From: JBEKYD01 sp052148435
Lineage (GTDB): Bacteria > Acidobacteriota > Terriglobia > Bryobacterales > Bryobacteraceae
Length of the DNA: 64,000 nucleotides
Reading direction: 5' to 3'
Assembly: GCA_052148435.1 (NCBI GenBank)
Contig: JBKQIF010000058.1
Location: forward strand, 1 to 64,000
Shown: piece after piece, positions 1-11,943 of the stretch
How the letters are laid out: every line of letters begins with the position of its first letter
How positions within the stretch are numbered: position 1 is the first letter of the stretch
Notes under the pieces: model-generated
Databases searched by the model: none
Seen by the model: only the letters and a program-made list of their open reading frames with translations
What the model was told of the DNA's origin: nothing
Translations under genes and position numbers: made by a program

Positions 1-497
1 CGGTTGACGCCCACGAAACCGGAAGTGGGGTCGCACACGGGCCTGCCCAGAATCGGACGCAGCATGAGGCGGAAAAACCAGATACCCAAAGAGCGGACCC
101 AACCGGTGCGCCAGGCGCCATCGCCGGAAACGCGGCAGCCGATGACCATCTCGCAGCCGGTTTGCCGCAGGCGATCGAGGAGGCGCGGAATATCGCGCGG
201 ATCGTGTTGGCCGTCGCCGTCGACGCGGATCACGTACTCATAGCCCAGCTCATAGGCCAGCGTGTAACCGGCCTGGAGACACCCGCCGAGTCCAAGGTGG
301 TGGGGCAGGGGCAGAATGGCGGCGCCGGCTTCGGCGGCCAGACCGAGGGTGCTGTCGCTGGAGTAATCGTCGATCACGAGCACGGGCACGCCGGGCACGG
401 CTTCCTTTACCGAGCGGACGACGTGGCCGATGGCACCTTCCTCGTTGAACGCCGGCACGATTACCAGCAACGCGCCGGGGCCGTTTGCGTGGATCAA
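1..497 (-). CDS. Family 2 glycosyltransferase, DPM1-like (3' end outside window)
   Basis: Reading the reverse strand from a TTG at 497 gives an open frame that leaves the window at base 1. About 165 residues are visible. The N-terminus has a beta strand followed by PAFNEEG, then VLVIDDYSSD and VIRVDGDGQHD. These are the nucleotide-sugar-binding and DxD elements of GT-A family 2 enzymes of the dolichyl-phosphate mannose synthase type. The start is supported by an AGGAGG about 11 bases upstream. The TTG overlaps the stop of the upstream glycosyltransferase by 2 bases, so the two are probably cotranscribed and translationally coupled. The likely role is transfer of a sugar to a polyprenyl phosphate or a surface glycan. 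The exact donor cannot be read from this fragment. Confidence 0.85.
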   Translation of the reverse strand, partial: MIHANGPGALLVIVPAFNEEGAIGHVVRSVKEAVPGVPVLVIDDYSSDSTLGLAAEAGAAILPLPHHLGLGGCLQAGYTLAYELGYEYVIRVDGDGQHDPRDIPRLLDRLRQTGCEMVIGCRVSGDGAWRTGWVRSLGIWFFRLMLRPILGRPVCDPTSGFVGVN

Positions 498-1516
498 AGC
501 GCGGCTATCCTCCTGAGCCCGATGGAGTGGACGCGCAAGAGGTGGCGAAAGACGGCGGGAGTGATGCGGGCGCGGGCGCGGATCTCGCGGCGCTGGCGCC
601 AGAGCCGGCCGCCGCGCCGGACTACGGCGAGATGGGCGCGCAGCACGCACCACAGCAGTTTCGGCCCGGCCTGGCCGCTGGTGCGGAAACGCGCCGCGCT
701 GCCGCGGCCGCCGAGCAGGAACCGGATGTGCCAAAAGTACCGTGCGGCGGCAGCCAGCGGAACCGCCGCCAGCATCCACCCGGGAAAATTCTTCACCGCC
801 ACGAAGAGGCGATTCCGTTCCACATAATAGGCCTTCAGCGCGGAGGCGGCTCCGGCCGAATAAGAATAATGGTGCTCGACCACGGCGCGCGGGGCATACA
901 CGCATTTCCATCCGGCCCAGCGGGCTCGCAATCCTAGGTCGGTATCCTCGCAATAAAGGAAAAAAGCTTCGTCGAAGCCCCCCAACTGCTGCAGCATGGT
1001 CCGGCGGTAGAGGGCCGCGCATCCGCTGGGAAACAGAATTTCTTCGGCGACCGGGAAGGCGTCGGGCGGACGGCCCTGTCCGCGTTGCTTGCTCGAACCG
1101 TCGCGTGCCACCAGCATTCCCGCCGAATCGATGCGGTCTTCGCCGAAAAGGCGGATTTGGGGAGCGCACATGCCGGCATCGGGACGGCGTTCGAGGGCCC
1201 GCAGCATTTCGTTCAGCCATTCCGGGTGGGCCGCTGCATCGTCGTTCAAAGTCGCCAGGTAGGGAGACGCGGAGGCGGCCATAGCCTGGTTGATGGCTGC
1301 GCCGAAGCCCACGTTGCGTCGATTGTCCAAAACCTTGGCGAAACCGTCGAAGCCGGCCGCGTGAAGGGTGCGCGCCGCCCGTCCGGCCCCGCTGTTATCG
1401 ACCACGAGCACCTCAAAATCCTGGCGGATTTGCAGCTTCAGAGAGGCCAGGCATTCGGCCAACCGAGCGTCCGCCGACAAGGTTGGAATGACTACAGTGA
1501 CCAGACTCTCCGGCAA
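494..1516 (-). CDS. Family 2 glycosyltransferase, rhamnosyltransferase-like
   Basis: This 340-residue protein begins VTVVIPTL and carries the GT2 pattern: a nucleotide-binding Asp in VLVVDNSG, NVGFGAAIN, the LNDDAAAHP acidic motif near residue 93, and FLYCEDTDLGLR near residue 190. The last pattern is typical of WbbL/RfbF-like sugar transferases that build O-antigen or exopolysaccharide. There is a hydrophobic patch after residue 245 but no clear multi-pass membrane region. The start codon is TTG. It is followed by a second GT2 gene with a 2-base overlap, so the pair likely belongs to a surface polysaccharide locus continuing to the left. The sugar donor is unknown. Confidence 0.88.
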   Translation of the reverse strand: MPESLVTVVIPTLSADARLAECLASLKLQIRQDFEVLVVDNSGAGRAARTLHAAGFDGFAKVLDNRRNVGFGAAINQAMAASASPYLATLNDDAAAHPEWLNEMLRALERRPDAGMCAPQIRLFGEDRIDSAGMLVARDGSSKQRGQGRPPDAFPVAEEILFPSGCAALYRRTMLQQLGGFDEAFFLYCEDTDLGLRARWAGWKCVYAPRAVVEHHYSYSAGAASALKAYYVERNRLFVAVKNFPGWMLAAVPLAAAARYFWHIRFLLGGRGSAARFRTSGQAGPKLLWCVLRAHLAVVRRGGRLWRQRREIRARARITPAVFRHLLRVHSIGLRRIAAL

Positions 1517-1542
1517 GCCTAAATTCTAACAGGTTAAGCCTT

Positions 1543-1580
1543 GTGGGGCTGGCCGGGAGCCGGCCGGGAGCCTGCCCCAC
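1543..1580. repeat. Short inverted repeat, GTGGGGC / GCCCCAC ends
   Basis: An imperfect hairpin with GTGGGGCTGGCC on the left and GGGAGCCTGCCCCAC on the right lies between two divergent genes. It belongs to the class of two-armed repeats seen elsewhere in this window (16241-16304, 17589-17659, 30475-30532, 31068-31140). Confidence 0.5.
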
Positions 1581-1619
1581 TGTAACGTTCGCCCGTTCGG
1601 GAGCGCCTATTGGTTTACT

Positions 1620-2018
1620 ATGACCAAAAAGCTGCTTTTTGTAGTATTGATTGCCCTGGTCGCCAGCATCGCTCTGATGGCTGCCGACGTCAGCGGCAAG
1701 TGGACGTTTGAACAACAGGGCCGGAACGGGAGCCAGACCGTCACCCTCAATCTGAAGGCGGATGGTGGCACTCTGACCGGCACGGTATCGGGCGGCATGG
1801 GCCGCGGCGGGAATGCCGAGCAGGATATCTCCGACGGCAAGGTGGATGGCAACAACATCTCATTCGCGGTGAAGCGGGAATTCAACGGCAACACCATGGT
1901 AATCACTTACAAGGGAACCGTGGATGGCGACACCATCAAGTTGGATGTAACCCGTCCGGGCCGCGGCGGCGGCGACCCGGTGACCACATCCGTAACCGCA
2001 AAACGGGCGACCACCTAG
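1620..2018 (+). CDS. Small secreted beta-rich protein, function unknown
   Basis: A 132-residue protein with a clear signal peptide: MTKK followed by a hydrophobic stretch, with cleavage likely near MAADVSG. The mature part is made of alternating short strands (GKWTFEQQG, VTLNLKADGG, TLTGTVSGG, ISFAVKREFN, ITYKGTVDGD) and Gly-rich turns, as expected of a small lipocalin-like or beta-barrel secreted domain. Similar short proteins recur in acidobacterial genomes as hypothetical proteins. The ATG at 1620 is used because the signal peptide begins there. It stands alone ahead of the RND genes, 238 bases away. No enzyme motif is visible. Confidence 0.75.
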   Translation: MTKKLLFVVLIALVASIALMAADVSGKWTFEQQGRNGSQTVTLNLKADGGTLTGTVSGGMGRGGNAEQDISDGKVDGNNISFAVKREFNGNTMVITYKGTVDGDTIKLDVTRPGRGGGDPVTTSVTAKRATT

Positions 2019-2256
2019 ACAAACGGTTCTAAAATCCGATCCGGCCGGTGTGCCGGGGCAATAAAAGCGGCTTGGCTTGCTTGGGCAACGCCAGGCCGTT
2101 CTTGTTGGTGGGGCAGACTTCCCGGCCTGCGCCTTCCTCGAAAATCGGTACACGCCCATCGGGTTCGATCACAATAGCCCTGCGAGCGGCGAATCACGCG
2201 CCCCGCGGCGCAACCTTGTAAGATAAAAGTATCCGTATTTCGCCTGTTCAAACATC

Positions 2257-5447
<3,191 letters not shown>

Positions 5448-5451
<4 letters not shown>

Positions 5452-6695
5452 AGACGGAAGTGGAAATCCAAACGCGTCCCGGAAGCGGCCGTCTGCTGGC
5501 TTTCTTCGGCGTGCTGGCGCTGCTGGTGATCGCCTGCATTGCGGGTGGGCTTTTGCCGCGGATGGCGCGACAGAAGGGGCTGGCGGCCTCCGCGGCCGAG
5601 GTGACCCAACGCAAGCCGGTAGTGATCGTTTCGGCGGCCAAGACGGCGCCGGCCAAGGAGACCATCGACCTGCCGGGCGATTTCGAGGCCATGGTGGAAT
5701 CGCCGATTTTCGCCCGCGCGGACGGCTTTTTGAAGTCGCGCGTGGTGGATATCGGCGACCATGTCAAGACCGGGCAACTGATGGCGGAGATCGAAACGCC
5801 GGAGCTGGATCAACAGATCGGCCAGGCGCGGGCCAACCTGGCGCAGTCGCAGGCCTCGCTCGACGAGCTGAAAGCCGATATCGAGCTGGCGCGGGCCAAC
5901 CAATCGCTGGCGCAGGTGACGCTGGACCGCTGGCAACACCTTTCCGATAAAGGCGTGGTGGCGCGCCAGGAGCTGGACCAGAAGAAGGCCGACTTCGACG
6001 TAAAACACGCGCAAACCCAGCGCGCGGATGCGACCCTGGCCACGGCGCGCGAGACGGTGCTGGCGAGCCAGGCCAATCTGCAGCGCCTGCAGGAAATGAA
6101 AGGCTTTGCGCGGGTCGTCGCGCCCTTCGACGGCGTAGTGACGGCGCGCAACGTGGACGTCGGCACGCTGATCAACGCGGGCAACGGGGGCGCCTCGCGC
6201 GAGATGTTCCGGGTGGCGCGGATTACGCCGCTGCGGATTTTCGTGAACGTGCCGCAGACCTACGTCAGCGAGATGCACAACGGTCAAAGCGCGGAGCTGC
6301 GGGTGGAAGAAAAGCCGGGCGAAATTTTCCCGGCCCGCGTCACCAACATTTCCGATTCGCTGAATGCCGACTCGCGCGCCATGCTGGTGATTCTGGAAAC
6401 GCCCAACCCGGGCGCGACGCTCTTTCCCGGCGCGTACGCGCAGGTGCGTTTTACCCTGGCCCAAGCCAAGCCCCTGCTGCGTATCCCCGGCGACGCCCTG
6501 ATCCAGAGCAAGACCGGCCCGCGCGTAGCCGTCGTAGATAGCGGCAACATAGTCCATTTTCGCGACATCGCCATCGGCCAGGACCTGGGTACGGAGATCG
6601 AAGTGCTCTCCGGCCTGGCGCTGGGCGAACTGGTGATATCGAATCCGAGCGACGCGGTCGTGGAGAACGCCTCGGTGGACGTGCGCAGGCGGTAG
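5448..6695 (+). CDS. RND efflux periplasmic adaptor (membrane fusion protein)
   Basis: A 415-residue protein starting at the ATG that overlaps the pump stop by 4 bases. One N-terminal membrane anchor (residues 18-38) is followed by the barrel-sandwich start (FEAMVESPIFARADGFLKSRVVD), the half-lipoyl motif GDHVKTGQLMAEIETPELD, a long alpha hairpin rich in Gln, Ala and Leu (residues about 130-210), then FARVVAPFDGVVTARNVDVG closing the lipoyl domain. A beta-barrel and a membrane-proximal domain complete the fold. It would bridge the RND pump to an outer-membrane channel encoded elsewhere. An upstream in-frame extension of this ORF into the pump gene is an artefact. Confidence 0.93.
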
Positions 6696-6867
6696 GGGGC
6701 GCCGCTCATTTGTCGTGGGGCGGACGCCCCCGGTCCGCGCCCGACCCCCTGATCGCGCATCGCCGAAGGTAAGGGTGGCAATCTACCGGCGAAGACCTGC
6801 CACACGTCAGCAGTGGTAGATCGTAGAAAGTAGCGACTCCCTGCCCAAAACGCCTAAGACTGTCCAC

Positions 6868-9800
6868 TTACCGCGCGGCGGCTTCGCGCAGCGCCAGCAG
6901 GTTGAGGTATTGCGACTCGCCGCGATTCATGGCCTTGGCGCCCTGCTCGAAGGCGGCCACGGCCTTCTCGCGCTGGCCGAGCGCCATCAGCAGCATACCT
7001 TGCGAGTAGAGCAACAGACCGCGGCTCTCCCGCTCGGCCGCCGCTAGGCGTTTCTCCACCGCACTCTCGGCCGCCTCCAGGCGCGCTTTTCCCTCGGCGG
7101 GATCCAGGCGCGCCGCCGCCAGCGCGGGGAACGGGAAATTCTCGCTGGATGGGGCGTCGCTTTCGTTGGGGTCTTCCTTGGCCAGCTTCGTCCAGCGCCT
7201 GCGAGCCGGCTTCTGCTCTCCGCACGCAGCTTCCAGATCGGCCAGGTAATACTGGAAGCGCGGCTCCTTCATAAAAGCCTCGAATCCGTACATGGTGAAG
7301 GTCAGGCCCTTGTCCTCGCTGCCGATGGCTTCGAACCCCGCTTCCACCAGTTCGCAATGGCGATTGGCTACGTCCGCGCGCATGACCTGTAACTGGACTT
7401 CGATATAAGCTTTGCGGATCTCGGCCGGCTGCTTCTCCTGGGGGAAATTCTGCGCGGTGAAGAGGTTCTTGCCGTACGTCAGACGGCCGTCGGCCACGTT
7501 CATCAGCGCGGTGCTTGCCACATCGCGCGAGGAGACGCCCTTGCCGATCGTAGTGGGTCCGCTCACCGGCAGGGAGATGGCCGCGGCCGGTGTGGCTTCC
7601 GCGCTATTCGGGGCCGGCGCGGCCGCGGTATGTCCCGCCTCCAGCGCGTTCGGGGCCGCGGCGGCTGGCGACGACTTGGGCGCCTCGGCCATCACCGCCA
7701 GCGCAGCGGCTTTATCGCCCTTCATACCGCCCAGCGCCTGGCTCAAGAGTGGGTACAACTCTGGTATATCGTGCCGCAGGGCGCGCGCCTTCTGCCATTC
7801 GGCAATCGCTTCGTCCGCCATATCGGCATTCATCTCGAGCAGACCGAGCAACCAGTGGGCGGACGCATCGGAAGGGTTGGCGGCGAGCGCAGCCCGCAGC
7901 ACGGGGAACGAACTGGCGCGATTGGGGAAGACGCGCTCCAGCGGCAACCCCGCCGCCAGTTGAAAATCCGCCGGGCCGTCCCCGCCGGTTTTCTGGCGGC
8001 AGTATCCGCGATAGTATGCCACCAGGGCATCGCTCTGGGGCAGAACCGCGCCCGGCTCGGTTTCGTTCGCCGGCACCGGCGGCCAGGTGCGGTCGAGCAC
8101 CGCGAGGGCGTCTTTGTATAACCCCAGGCTGAGGTACCCATCGGCGATATCCAGCACCCGCTCCGGATCGGCCGCCAGGTGGCGCTCTAGCGCCGCGTCG
8201 GGTTGTCCGGGCGCCCGCTCCCACTCGAGAAACGAATCGATGGGGTCGATCGCCAGCCAGTAATTCAGCCGCTCCTTCGCCTCATCCGTCTTGGCGGCGG
8301 TTCGCAGGAGGGCCGCTTCCATGCGTCCGGCTCGCAGCGGAAAGCCGGGCAGGGAGCGCGCCTGGCGAAGCCGCTCCAGGGCATCCTCGATTTTCCCGCC
8401 TCGGGCCAGCGACGCGGCCGTCTCCACCCGCGCCGCCATTCCAAAGGCTGCGTCGGCGGCAATGCGTTGCCAGGTCGCCTGGGCGTGTTCTTCCTGTCCC
8501 AGAGCGGCTTGGGCCACGCCCAGGTAGTAGGTCACCTCCGCGTCGCCGGGAAGGGACGTCGCGGCGGCTTCGAGCATGCGAACCGCTTCCCCATACCGCT
8601 GCTGGCCCACCGCCAGGCGCCCGGCCGCTTTCTCGATGGCTGCGCTATGAGGAAACTGCTCCAGCCCCTTCGGATAGTTGACGGTAGCCCAATAATAGTG
8701 CCCGTTGCGTTCGTTGTCCCGGTTGCAATTGACGAACACGTCGGCGCTGGCTGGATGGGCGCAATCCGGCTGCGGCAACGGGCCCAGGGCGGCGCTAGAC
8801 ACCGGATCCGCGTCGTACACGCCTTCGGTGTGCGCCAGCAGCAGCGTGCCCTTCGCGTCCAGCAGCTCGAAACGGTATACCGCTCCGCTCGCCGGATCGG
8901 GAATCGAATGCGACAAGGTATGCGCCGGAGCCAGGTCCCCGGTCTCATCCCACACGGTGGCGGAACCGTTGAGGATGCGAACGCGCGCGCCGTTGAGGTT
9001 GCGGGTCACGTTCAGCTCCGCCGTAAGTTCGCTCTTGCCCTCGGTCGTTCGCCGCCCGAAGTACAGCACTCCCCAGGTATTGGCGCGGGTAATGCCATCG
9101 AGCTCTCGCGCCGGCAACCAGTATTCGGTAAAACGCCGCTCCTCGAAGGGACCCAGGAACTCCAGCTCTTCCTGGGTAGGAAACACGCCGGCCTGGATTT
9201 CGATGTACTCGCTATTATCGTCGGAAAGCGCGCGCCGGATTTCGGCGTCGTTCGCGCCCCATGCCCACAGCTTTTTCCCCGGCACGGCCGCCGGGTCGGC
9301 CACGTGCGCGGTGGCCGTACGGCTGGAGCCTTGATAGGCCGCGAAGAATGGCTCGCGCGTGCCGTGCGCGAACACGCTGAGCGCGCCCTTCATATTGCCG
9401 ACCATGCTCTGGTCGATGCCCTTATCGACGCCGGTGGTCGCCACCGGCCAGCTATCCATGCGGTTCTCGCCGTGAAACGCCACCAGGTGAGTGGGCAGCA
9501 CCAGCCGCGTGTCGCGCTCCAGCTTCACGGCGGCATTGCTCCACCAATAGTAGGGATGGCGCGCGGCGGTCTGGTTGCTCAGCGTCACGTTCTGCTCCAG
9601 CATGGCGACGCCTTCGCGCAGCACGAATTCCACCCGCCACTCCATGCCGGTAACGCGGTCCCTGGCCCCCACCCACACCACCGCCCGGTCCGGCTCCTGG
9701 CGCCAGGCGAAATCCACCGGCGAGACCGTCACGCGCGTGTGGCCGATCGGAAAATTCAACTCGATGCCCAGGCTGACCCACGCGCCGCGCAGGCCAATCA

Positions 9801-10152
9801 GCCCTTTCTTGATCGACCCGTTGGTGTGAAACATGGGCCGCCCGCTCAGTTTGTCCAGGCAGGTGTAAAGATGCCCGCCCAAATCGGGCAAAAAGCTGCA
9901 CACCAGGTATTGGTTTTCGATCACCAGGCGGCGCCACTCGGACATGGCGCGCTGGTGCCCCAGGTTGGTACGGTTGGCATAAGGGTAATTGGCCTCGTAG
10001 TCGTTGACGGTCATCGCGTCCAGGACCGGCTTGAGATCCGCGGGACCTTCCAGGTACGTGGGCAGGGTGACCATGTCCTCCCAGGCCCGCACCGCGCCCA
10101 TCGCCGATGAGGCCAACATCAACAAGACGAACCAACGCGGCAGAGCCCACAT
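6868..10152 (-). CDS. Secreted DUF5107 domain protein with TPR repeats
   Basis: A 1094-residue exported protein with a signal peptide (MWALPRWFVLLMLASSAMG). The first half contains LVIENQYLVCSFLPDLGGHLYTCLDKLSGR and HPYYWWSNAAV, which match the DUF5107 fold, a galactose-mutarotase-like beta sandwich often found near carbohydrate genes. From about residue 520 the protein is tetratricopeptide-like: repeated pairs of helices with Ala, Gly, Leu and Tyr at fixed spacing, including GQQRYGEAVRMLEAAA, EVTYYLGVAQAALGQ and SQGMLLMALGQREKAVAAFEQG. The likely role is sugar binding or processing combined with protein interaction in the periplasm. No catalytic residues can be assigned. It is transcribed away from the oxidoreductase at 10276. 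Confidence 0.85.
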   Translation of the reverse strand: MWALPRWFVLLMLASSAMGAVRAWEDMVTLPTYLEGPADLKPVLDAMTVNDYEANYPYANRTNLGHQRAMSEWRRLVIENQYLVCSFLPDLGGHLYTCLDKLSGRPMFHTNGSIKKGLIGLRGAWVSLGIELNFPIGHTRVTVSPVDFAWRQEPDRAVVWVGARDRVTGMEWRVEFVLREGVAMLEQNVTLSNQTAARHPYYWWSNAAVKLERDTRLVLPTHLVAFHGENRMDSWPVATTGVDKGIDQSMVGNMKGALSVFAHGTREPFFAAYQGSSRTATAHVADPAAVPGKKLWAWGANDAEIRRALSDDNSEYIEIQAGVFPTQEELEFLGPFEERRFTEYWLPARELDGITRANTWGVLYFGRRTTEGKSELTAELNVTRNLNGARVRILNGSATVWDETGDLAPAHTLSHSIPDPASGAVYRFELLDAKGTLLLAHTEGVYDADPVSSAALGPLPQPDCAHPASADVFVNCNRDNERNGHYYWATVNYPKGLEQFPHSAAIEKAAGRLAVGQQRYGEAVRMLEAAATSLPGDAEVTYYLGVAQAALGQEEHAQATWQRIAADAAFGMAARVETAASLARGGKIEDALERLRQARSLPGFPLRAGRMEAALLRTAAKTDEAKERLNYWLAIDPIDSFLEWERAPGQPDAALERHLAADPERVLDIADGYLSLGLYKDALAVLDRTWPPVPANETEPGAVLPQSDALVAYYRGYCRQKTGGDGPADFQLAAGLPLERVFPNRASSFPVLRAALAANPSDASAHWLLGLLEMNADMADEAIAEWQKARALRHDIPELYPLLSQALGGMKGDKAAALAVMAEAPKSSPAAAAPNALEAGHTAAAPAPNSAEATPAAAISLPVSGPTTIGKGVSSRDVASTALMNVADGRLTYGKNLFTAQNFPQEKQPAEIRKAYIEVQLQVMRADVANRHCELVEAGFEAIGSEDKGLTFTMYGFEAFMKEPRFQYYLADLEAACGEQKPARRRWTKLAKEDPNESDAPSSENFPFPALAAARLDPAEGKARLEAAESAVEKRLAAAERESRGLLLYSQGMLLMALGQREKAVAAFEQGAKAMNRGESQYLNLLALREAAAR

Positions 10153-10275
10153 GGCGATTCAGCGTAACACAACCGGGCCGGCGCCGAACGGTTCCGGCCG
10201 GCCCGCCGGCGGCGGAGAAAGTCCCCAAATTGCCATGCTACAATCGGAGCAAATTCCAACAGTTGAGGTGCCTCC

Positions 10276-11688
10276 ATGGCGCAGGAAAACGACCTCTCTC
10301 GCCGCGATTTGCTGAAGACCGCAGGAGCGGTTACCGCCGTGGCCGCCGCCATCGAAGGCGCGCCGGCCATTCAGAAGGTCAAAGCCGCCAACAGCCAGGT
10401 GCAATACGGCATGATTGGCACCGGCAGCCGTGGCAGTTATCTCCTCAAGCATCTGAAGAACATCGATAGCGGCCGCTGCGTCGCCCTTTGCGACATTCGC
10501 CAGGTGGCGCTCGACCGCGGCGTGCAAACCATCGGCAACAATCCGCAGACTTATAAGGACTACCACGAGCTGCTGGACCGCAAGGACATCGACGCCGTAT
10601 TCGTCATCACGCCGCTCTACGTTCACTACCCCATCACCCGCGACGTGTTGCTCTCCGGCCGCCACGTGTTCTGCGAAAAGTGCCTGGTGTTCAAGCCGGA
10701 AGAGGTGCATGGCCTGCGCGCCCTGGCCAACGACCGCCCCAAGCAGATTCTCCAGACCGGTTTGCAGCGCCGCTACAGCACCTTTTATCAGACCGTGAAG
10801 AACATGGTGGACGCGGGCGTGCTGGGCAACGTACACCATATCCACGCGCAGTGGCACCGCAACATGATCAACAAGCCCAGCTCGCTGTGGACCATGAAGC
10901 CGGGCGGCCCTTCCAACATCGAGAACTGGCGCCTCTACCGGCAGTTTTCCGGCGGCTTGACGGCCGAGCTGACTTCCCACCAGGTGGATATTTCCGATTG
11001 GATGTTCGGCTCCTCGCCCGAGTTCGTAATGGGCCTGGGCAGCCTGGACATATTGAAGGACGGCCGCGACGTGTACGACAACATTCAGTTGATCTACCGC
11101 TACCCGAACGGCCAGAAGATGACCTATTCCTCCATCAGCACCAACCAGTTCCTGCCCTATTTCAACGGCCAGCGCCCCGAAATGGGCGAGATCATCATGG
11201 GCACCGAGGGCACGGTCGAAATCACCGTCGGCGACGATGTCCACATGCCGGTTGCCTGGTGGTACCGCGAACCGCCCAAGACCACCGTCGTCACCCCGGC
11301 CGCCAAGAAGAACACGCCCTTCGACGCCGGCGCCACCATGATCGCCTCGGGCGGCGCCAACGGTCCCTACCCCATCATGACCGGCGATTTGCAGATGACC
11401 GGCAAGGAAAGCTTCCTCGATCGCGAAGTCAAATTCGCCCGCCGCTGGCTGTATTCCAAGGGCGTGTTCGAACAGGAGGAAAACCGCAACCCGGTGGACG
11501 TGGAGCTGGAGAGCTTCTTCGAGAGCTGCCGCACCGGCAAGCGCCCTCGCGCCGACCTGGAAAAAGGTCTGGCCGATTCGGTGGCCGTGATCCTCTCCAA
11601 CCTGGCCATGGACGAGGGCCGCAAAGTCTACTTCAACGAAATGGAAAAACTGGGCACCAGCGCGGAGAGCGCCAGAAAGACAGAGTAG
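10276..11688 (+). CDS. Tat-exported Gfo/Idh/MocA family oxidoreductase
   Basis: A 470-residue protein starting with a twin-arginine signal (SRRDLLKTAGAVTAVAAA). The dinucleotide-binding fold follows (YGMIGTGSRGSYLLKHL). HVFCEKCLVF corresponds to the EKP-type motif of the family with Cys-Leu in place of Pro, and LTSHQVDISDWMFG to its conserved His/Asp segment. Members oxidise or epimerise sugars and cyclitols using NAD(P) that stays bound during Tat export. A TACAAT at 10239-10244 could be a -10 element for this gene. The ATG at 10276 places the RR motif correctly. A 67-codon gene follows 9 bases downstream. Confidence 0.92.
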   Translation: MAQENDLSRRDLLKTAGAVTAVAAAIEGAPAIQKVKAANSQVQYGMIGTGSRGSYLLKHLKNIDSGRCVALCDIRQVALDRGVQTIGNNPQTYKDYHELLDRKDIDAVFVITPLYVHYPITRDVLLSGRHVFCEKCLVFKPEEVHGLRALANDRPKQILQTGLQRRYSTFYQTVKNMVDAGVLGNVHHIHAQWHRNMINKPSSLWTMKPGGPSNIENWRLYRQFSGGLTAELTSHQVDISDWMFGSSPEFVMGLGSLDILKDGRDVYDNIQLIYRYPNGQKMTYSSISTNQFLPYFNGQRPEMGEIIMGTEGTVEITVGDDVHMPVAWWYREPPKTTVVTPAAKKNTPFDAGATMIASGGANGPYPIMTGDLQMTGKESFLDREVKFARRWLYSKGVFEQEENRNPVDVELESFFESCRTGKRPRADLEKGLADSVAVILSNLAMDEGRKVYFNEMEKLGTSAESARKTE

Positions 11689-11697
11689 GGGGAAGGC

Positions 11698-11901
11698 ATG
11701 GGACACATCAACGCCAGCGCCTGGGTTTTCGCTGTCGCCGTCTGTGCAGCGCTCCTTGTCCTCAACCCTCGTCGGGTGGCGGAGAAGATTATAGAAGCGA
11801 TCAACAACTTCCCGCGCGGCGGACCTCCAGCTCCGATGCATCCTTCTCCCGCTGGTGACGACGCTCTGCTGCGGAGGCGGTCCAAAAAGGTGGAGAGTTA
11901 G
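11698..11901 (+). CDS. Small single-pass membrane protein, unknown
   Basis: A 67-residue protein begins 9 bases after the oxidoreductase stop with a good ribosome site (GGGGGAAGGC before ATG). It has one N-terminal hydrophobic helix (WVFAVAVCAALLVL) and a basic, Pro-rich tail (FPRGGPPAPMHPSPAGDDAL, then RRRSKK). The tail looks conserved rather than random and resembles short acidobacterial hypothetical proteins. It is probably cotranscribed with the oxidoreductase. Function unknown; the spacing and RBS are the main reasons to accept it. Confidence 0.65.
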   Translation: MGHINASAWVFAVAVCAALLVLNPRRVAEKIIEAINNFPRGGPPAPMHPSPAGDDALLRRRSKKVES

Positions 11902-11943
11902 CCCGCGCCTACTGTCTCACGAAGGACCGTTTGCCTTGACCGG

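Noticed and set aside
8203..10110. 635-codon plus-strand ORF opposite the DUF5107 protein
   Set aside because: Composition is that of a shadow frame; the minus-strand protein has a signal peptide and recognisable domains.
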